From Nemertoderma westbladi (Eukaryota > Xenacoelomorpha > Nemertodermatida > Nemertodermatidae), in NCBI GenBank assembly GCA_032718475.1, contig JAUCBJ010004729.1:1-64000 (forward strand): a stretch of 64,000 nucleotides of DNA, given 5' to 3'. The translations under genes were made by a program, and so were the position numbers. Shown here in pieces: positions 60,883 through 64,000 of this stretch (position 1 is the stretch's first letter; every line of letters starts with the position of its first letter). Below the pieces are notes generated by a model. It made no database searches, was not told the origin of the DNA, and worked only from the letters and a program-made list of their open reading frames with translations.

Positions 60883-61033
60883 ATATTCGATGCATCACGA
60901 CTTGCTGGTAGTGACAACGCCCGTGTAACGATTGACCTACCTAACTGCGCTGCTGTTGGGCTCATTAAAATCAAGTTCATTCAACCAGCTGAGGGTCAAC
61001 GTATCAATATCCGTCTTACTGGCTGTGATGGAA
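60883..61033 (+). CDS. Unit 3 module B, third exon
   Basis: The acceptor is ttttgtag and the donor is gtaagt; phase 0 to 1, 151 bases. Encodes IFDASRLAGSDNARVTIDL ... INIRLTGCDG, the counterpart of 15044-15197. Confidence 0.85.
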
Positions 61034-61255
61034 GTAAGTCTGCGCCAATACATACATGTGAAGAATAATGTTACTAATATTGTAGGTCGTAGGTCTGATC
61101 ATCATAAATCTACTCAACAGGGAGTATTTTAAACATAATGGCCATTGTACCTAATTGTTGTCGGTTTAAATTATTAATAGTTTTACATCTGTTAAATATT
61201 ATACTTTTTTTTATAGCTACTGGTAATTCTATCTCCATATTTACTTGTGTTTCAG

Positions 61256-61374
61256 ATTGTCTGCTGCCATTCCCCAACCCATATACGACAAGATACTTTC
61301 CTTTCGGTTATGGTTCTGATATTGATGTGGATTCAAGAGGATGGAATCCAGATGTTTCTACAAATAACCAAAAG
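61256..61374 (+). CDS. Unit 3 module C, first exon
   Basis: The acceptor is gtgtttcag and the donor is gtggat; phase 1 to 0, 119 bases. Encodes NCLLPFPNPYTTRYFPFGYG and ends 'RGWNPDVSTNNQK', aligned with DCLVPYPNLS and 'YDGWNPQTSLINK' of unit 1. Confidence 0.83.
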
Positions 61375-61664
61375 GTGGATTTCCTACATTCAATTCATCA
61401 AAATATAATAATATATGTAATAATATGTAACTAACTACATTACGACCGCGGACTCTTTGTTAAAAATGTACCAAGATTTTACTCGAGCTACAATTTAGTG
61501 GAATTGTGTAAATGGCTTTGTTGTTATTATAAATTATGATTACTGTAGGCACAATTCAACATGAGCGTTTGTGGAGTTATAGTTGGTGTTTATATACTGT
61601 AATTAGAAAAAAACTAGCTCAACTCAGTTTATATGAATAATATGGATGGCCTATTTTACTGAAG

Positions 61665-61874
61665 GTTCGAGTATTTAATCTACGCGAAAAATTCGACATG
61701 AGCGGAATTGTGATCTTCCACCATGGTAACAATGTCTACAACGGAGGTCTGCGTTATCGAATCGTATTTTCAGATGATTACTTCCCTGAAAATGCTATGG
61801 AACTCACCAACAGCGATGCCCTCCAGGCTGTTGACTCTTTCCCACAATGGCTCAATGGCTCTCCTAATTCAAAG
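61665..61874 (+). CDS. Unit 3 module C, second exon
   Basis: The acceptor is actgaag and the donor is gttatt; phase 0 to 0, 210 bases. Encodes VRVFNLREKFDMSGIVIF, 'LRYRIVFSDDYFPENAMELT' and ends 'QWLNGSPNSK', aligned with FRGFNLGSIQDIKG and 'QWINGKPDSK'. The last module C exon of unit 3 is not in the window and should lie downstream of the LINE. Confidence 0.83.
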
Positions 61875-64000
61875 GTTATTCTATGTTTATTGATATATTG
61901 CAGTATTGTTTACTACTGCTAGTATGAAAAATTGATTTTTGTAATGCTGGTGATATCAAGTTCAATTTTAGGGGCATTTTAGAATTCCCGAAATTATTTT
62001 TAATGGTCATGCATTTTGAAATTCCAAAATTTGAATTTTCTCCCTAGCCTGCTTGATATATAACAAAGTCATTAGCCTAGGAGATTGGATCTAATGGTAT
62101 TTATATATTAGAACTAATTGGGTCTACTAATGGCGTATCATGGTTAAAACTAGTGCACTTTGGAGGAAGTATATTATTATTATTATTATAAATACCACAT
62201 TTAGTTGTGGTTATTGTTTTTTGCAAATTTTTACTACGTAATTTATTTAGATTTGCAAATATATGAGACTTGAAAGTAAAAAAAATTATATATTTATTGA
62301 CCACGAGTACTTTAAGAATGCATCACACACACATATAATTAGACCTCGCTATTTAATATTAGTTTTATTAATTAAATGCATCTAAATTTAATTAATTTCT
62401 TAAAAATTATTAAAAAGCTTGAGTTAATGCAATATAGCACAGTGAAGCACACTAACTAAATTAATATAAACTACCTACCTAACTATATACAAAAGTACAA
62501 AATCAGTCTAACCCGCTGAGTCAGTATGGGGCGCAGGGGCAGCTGGCGACAAAACCTCGTCGTAGAGGCCGTCGGACAGAGGGTCCATGGAGCCGAGGAT
62601 GGAGGCCGTGTTGCCGATCAAGATGGCTACGAGGAGGCATTGGAGGAGGAACCGATGGGATCGCGGCTCCTGAGTGGCTGCGTGGAGGCGTTGGCCAACC
62701 TCCTTAAGGAATGCAGCCGTCTCAGGACCGGGCCGACCGAAGGTCTCGAATGCTACCGGGTAGAAGAGGTAGCTCCCTCAGATGGTCAGTTCCTCGTATT
62801 TCTTTATCTTTGAGTTTTCCGCCTCCTCGACAACACGGCGGCCGGCCTGCGTGCTCTGGACGAGATGACTGGGAGCGAGGGGATCGACAACGGTCGCATC
62901 CCAGGTCATCAGCCGGCACCCACTCCACGATTCAAGGGTAACGCCATCGACACGCTTCCTATCAGCTCTACACAACCCCACCGGTTCAAGGCAAGCTCTA
63001 ACCCCACAGGAACCCAAAGCACGTTTCACAATGTCGTTTAACATAGAGTGGCGTGGCAGCCTTCCGGTGCTTCTCACACAAGATGGTCCGTGGAGACCAT
63101 CCGGTCTTACTTCGGATCCGCACCGGGAGCACCTGTGGGGTTCGGTTACCTTGCAACCGAGGCATGTGGCGACTAAAACCCTGAACTGGGAGTCCGTGAG
63201 TTTCAGCCCTAGCGAGCTGATGGGAATTGCGTCCAGCCAACAACCGGATACCGGGTCGTCGACGACATTAAGGTGGGCGATCTCGAGTGGCGTTGTTGTG
63301 GCCGCCCGCAGTGCCACGCGGTTCGCCTCATGGAGTGGCTCCATCCAGGCCCTCTGTATGGTGGTGTCGGTTGGTGTGGTGGTTCCGGTGGGGAGGGTGG
63401 CCTTCCACACCTCGTGGGCGCGTGGTACCGAGGCGGGTTGTCTGGAGGGCTCGAATAAGCGGCTCGAGAGAGCAGTGCACGCAGCAGCTGAAGCCAAGTA
63501 GGCGGAAGGTGCTAGCTGCAGTGCAGAGCTCAACCCGAGGCCACCCATACGGGCTGGGAGACAGGATTGGACCCACGCTGAGTCTGAGATCCGGGTGTTT
63601 GCGATCTTCTGGAGGGCAACCCGCAGAGTTGAGTCGTACTCCTCCAGGAGTCCCGAGTGCTGGAAGCAAGGCACGGTGCGGAGGAAGTAGGTGAGCCAGG
63701 GGATGGCGAAGGAATGACAGAGGATGAAGTACGCGTGGTGAGAGTCGAGGAGGTGCAGCCAGCTGGCGAGTGTGGCGAGGTCTCCCGCCTTCTCCCGAAG
63801 GCAGGATACGGTGGCGGCGACCCCGATGGGGGCACCGAGCATCGCCAGGTCCTCGAGCGGGCGGACCTGGATGCCCACACAGACCTCGTCGAACTTGCCA
63901 CGGATGCGCGCGCGGGACTCGTCGGACTCGGCGCCAAGGAAGAAGAGATCGCTCTTTGCAGGGTTGATAACGAGTCCGCACTTCCTCCCCTCCTCTATCA
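61875..64000 (+). other. Intron after unit 3 module C second exon, partly filled by a LINE
   Basis: 61875-62507 is AT-rich with a short ATT microsatellite near 62172. From 62508 to the window end is a minus-strand LINE. No further host exon is visible. Confidence 0.65.
62508..64000 (-). mobile_element. LINE (non-LTR retrotransposon), 3' part; one in-frame TGA; continues beyond window
   Basis: GC-rich minus-strand sequence, open from the window end. It begins in the reverse transcriptase C-terminal region (KCGLVINPAKSDLFFLG), then LGAPIG, LPARMGGLGLSSALQLAPSA and a zinc-finger-like CSRCGSEVRPDGLHGPSC. Next comes 'KRVDGVTLESW ... MTWDATVVD ... SKIKKYEEL', resembling a PD-(D/E)xK-type restriction-like endonuclease. 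A TGA at 62778-62780 interrupts the frame, which then continues in frame (PVAFETFGRPGPE) for another 90 codons to a TAG at 62508. So the copy is nearly intact but disabled, or the TGA is a recent mutation. It probably belongs to the same broad LINE group as the fragment at 8669-9140. Confidence 0.75.

Larger units (their letters stand above)
1..61874 (+). other. Gene model: giant tandem-unit mucin-like protein gene (both ends outside window)
   Basis: Twenty-four exons can be chained on the plus strand with GT...AG introns and matching phases. The order per unit is Pro/Thr exon, module A, linker, module B, module C, then the next Pro/Thr exon. Module borders all use phase 1 introns, the pattern expected from exon shuffling. 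Module C of one unit joins the Pro/Thr exon of the next in frame (G|TA or G|TT gives Val), and no stop, poly(A) signal or signal peptide appears between units. The simplest reading is therefore one gene, not three. The three Pro/Thr exons alone give about 4,008 residues. The product is probably secreted and O-glycosylated. Adjacent genes spliced separately remain possible because no transcript was seen. I cannot name an orthologue. Confidence 0.75.

Overview
The window is eukaryotic and almost certainly metazoan. It is AT-rich, its coding sequence is cut into short exons with GT...AG borders, and its introns are full of retrotransposons, SINE-like repeats, minisatellites and poly(C) runs. No start codon, promoter, final stop or poly(A) site of the host gene lies inside it. 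Frequent 'taggccta' and 'accggta' words recall echinoderm or hemichordate genomes, but that is only an impression and the species is not identified.

The main content is one very large plus-strand gene that runs off both ends. I traced 24 exons by splice sites, phase and comparison between repeated copies; together they hold about 16.7 kb of coding sequence (at least about 5,570 residues). It is built from tandem units. Each unit has one giant Pro/Thr-rich mucin-like exon (12-residue repeat PGPSTAPPPTTT or PGPTTAPPPTTT), a ~170-residue Cys-bordered module A, a ~21-residue Thr/Pro linker, a ~175-residue module B and a ~160-residue module C. Modules A, B and C each end in a hydrophobic strand followed by a Cys (usually '...l.GC'), as discoidin/F5-8C domains do. 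All module borders are phase 1. Unit 0 is only the last exon (1-116). Unit 1 spans 3296-16398, unit 2 spans 19598-43585, and unit 3 starts at 46654 and is unfinished at 61874. Units 1 and 2 are almost identical in their globular exons and in several introns. Unit 3 is older, and its modules are split by three extra introns. A secreted, heavily glycosylated mucin, adhesive or gel-forming product is the likely job (inference).

Mobile DNA sits in the introns. A BEL/Pao-type LTR element (28839-40980, minus strand) with near-identical LTRs and a 5-bp target duplication lies in the module B intron of unit 2. It keeps gag and protease but lacks reverse transcriptase, RNase H and the integrase core. 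Unit 1 preserves the empty site. LINE fragments lie at 8669-9140, 44885-45297, 56150-56771 (minus), 57097-58195 (plus) and 62508-64000 (minus). The 56-60.5 kb intron is a 21-bp satellite carrying two opposed LINE copies. Other items are a tandem MITE pair (18307-19003), a large inverted repeat (11724-12858), two adjacent perfect palindromes (46196-46280), a 44-bp minisatellite loaded with splice-like motifs (51260-51690) and several tRNA-derived SINE-like sequences.

The most unusual items are the modular giant mucin itself, a compensated frameshift cassette in the unit 1 mucin exon that turns O-glycosylation repeats into a dense run of N-glycosylation sequons, and the intron difference between near-identical and older units of one gene.
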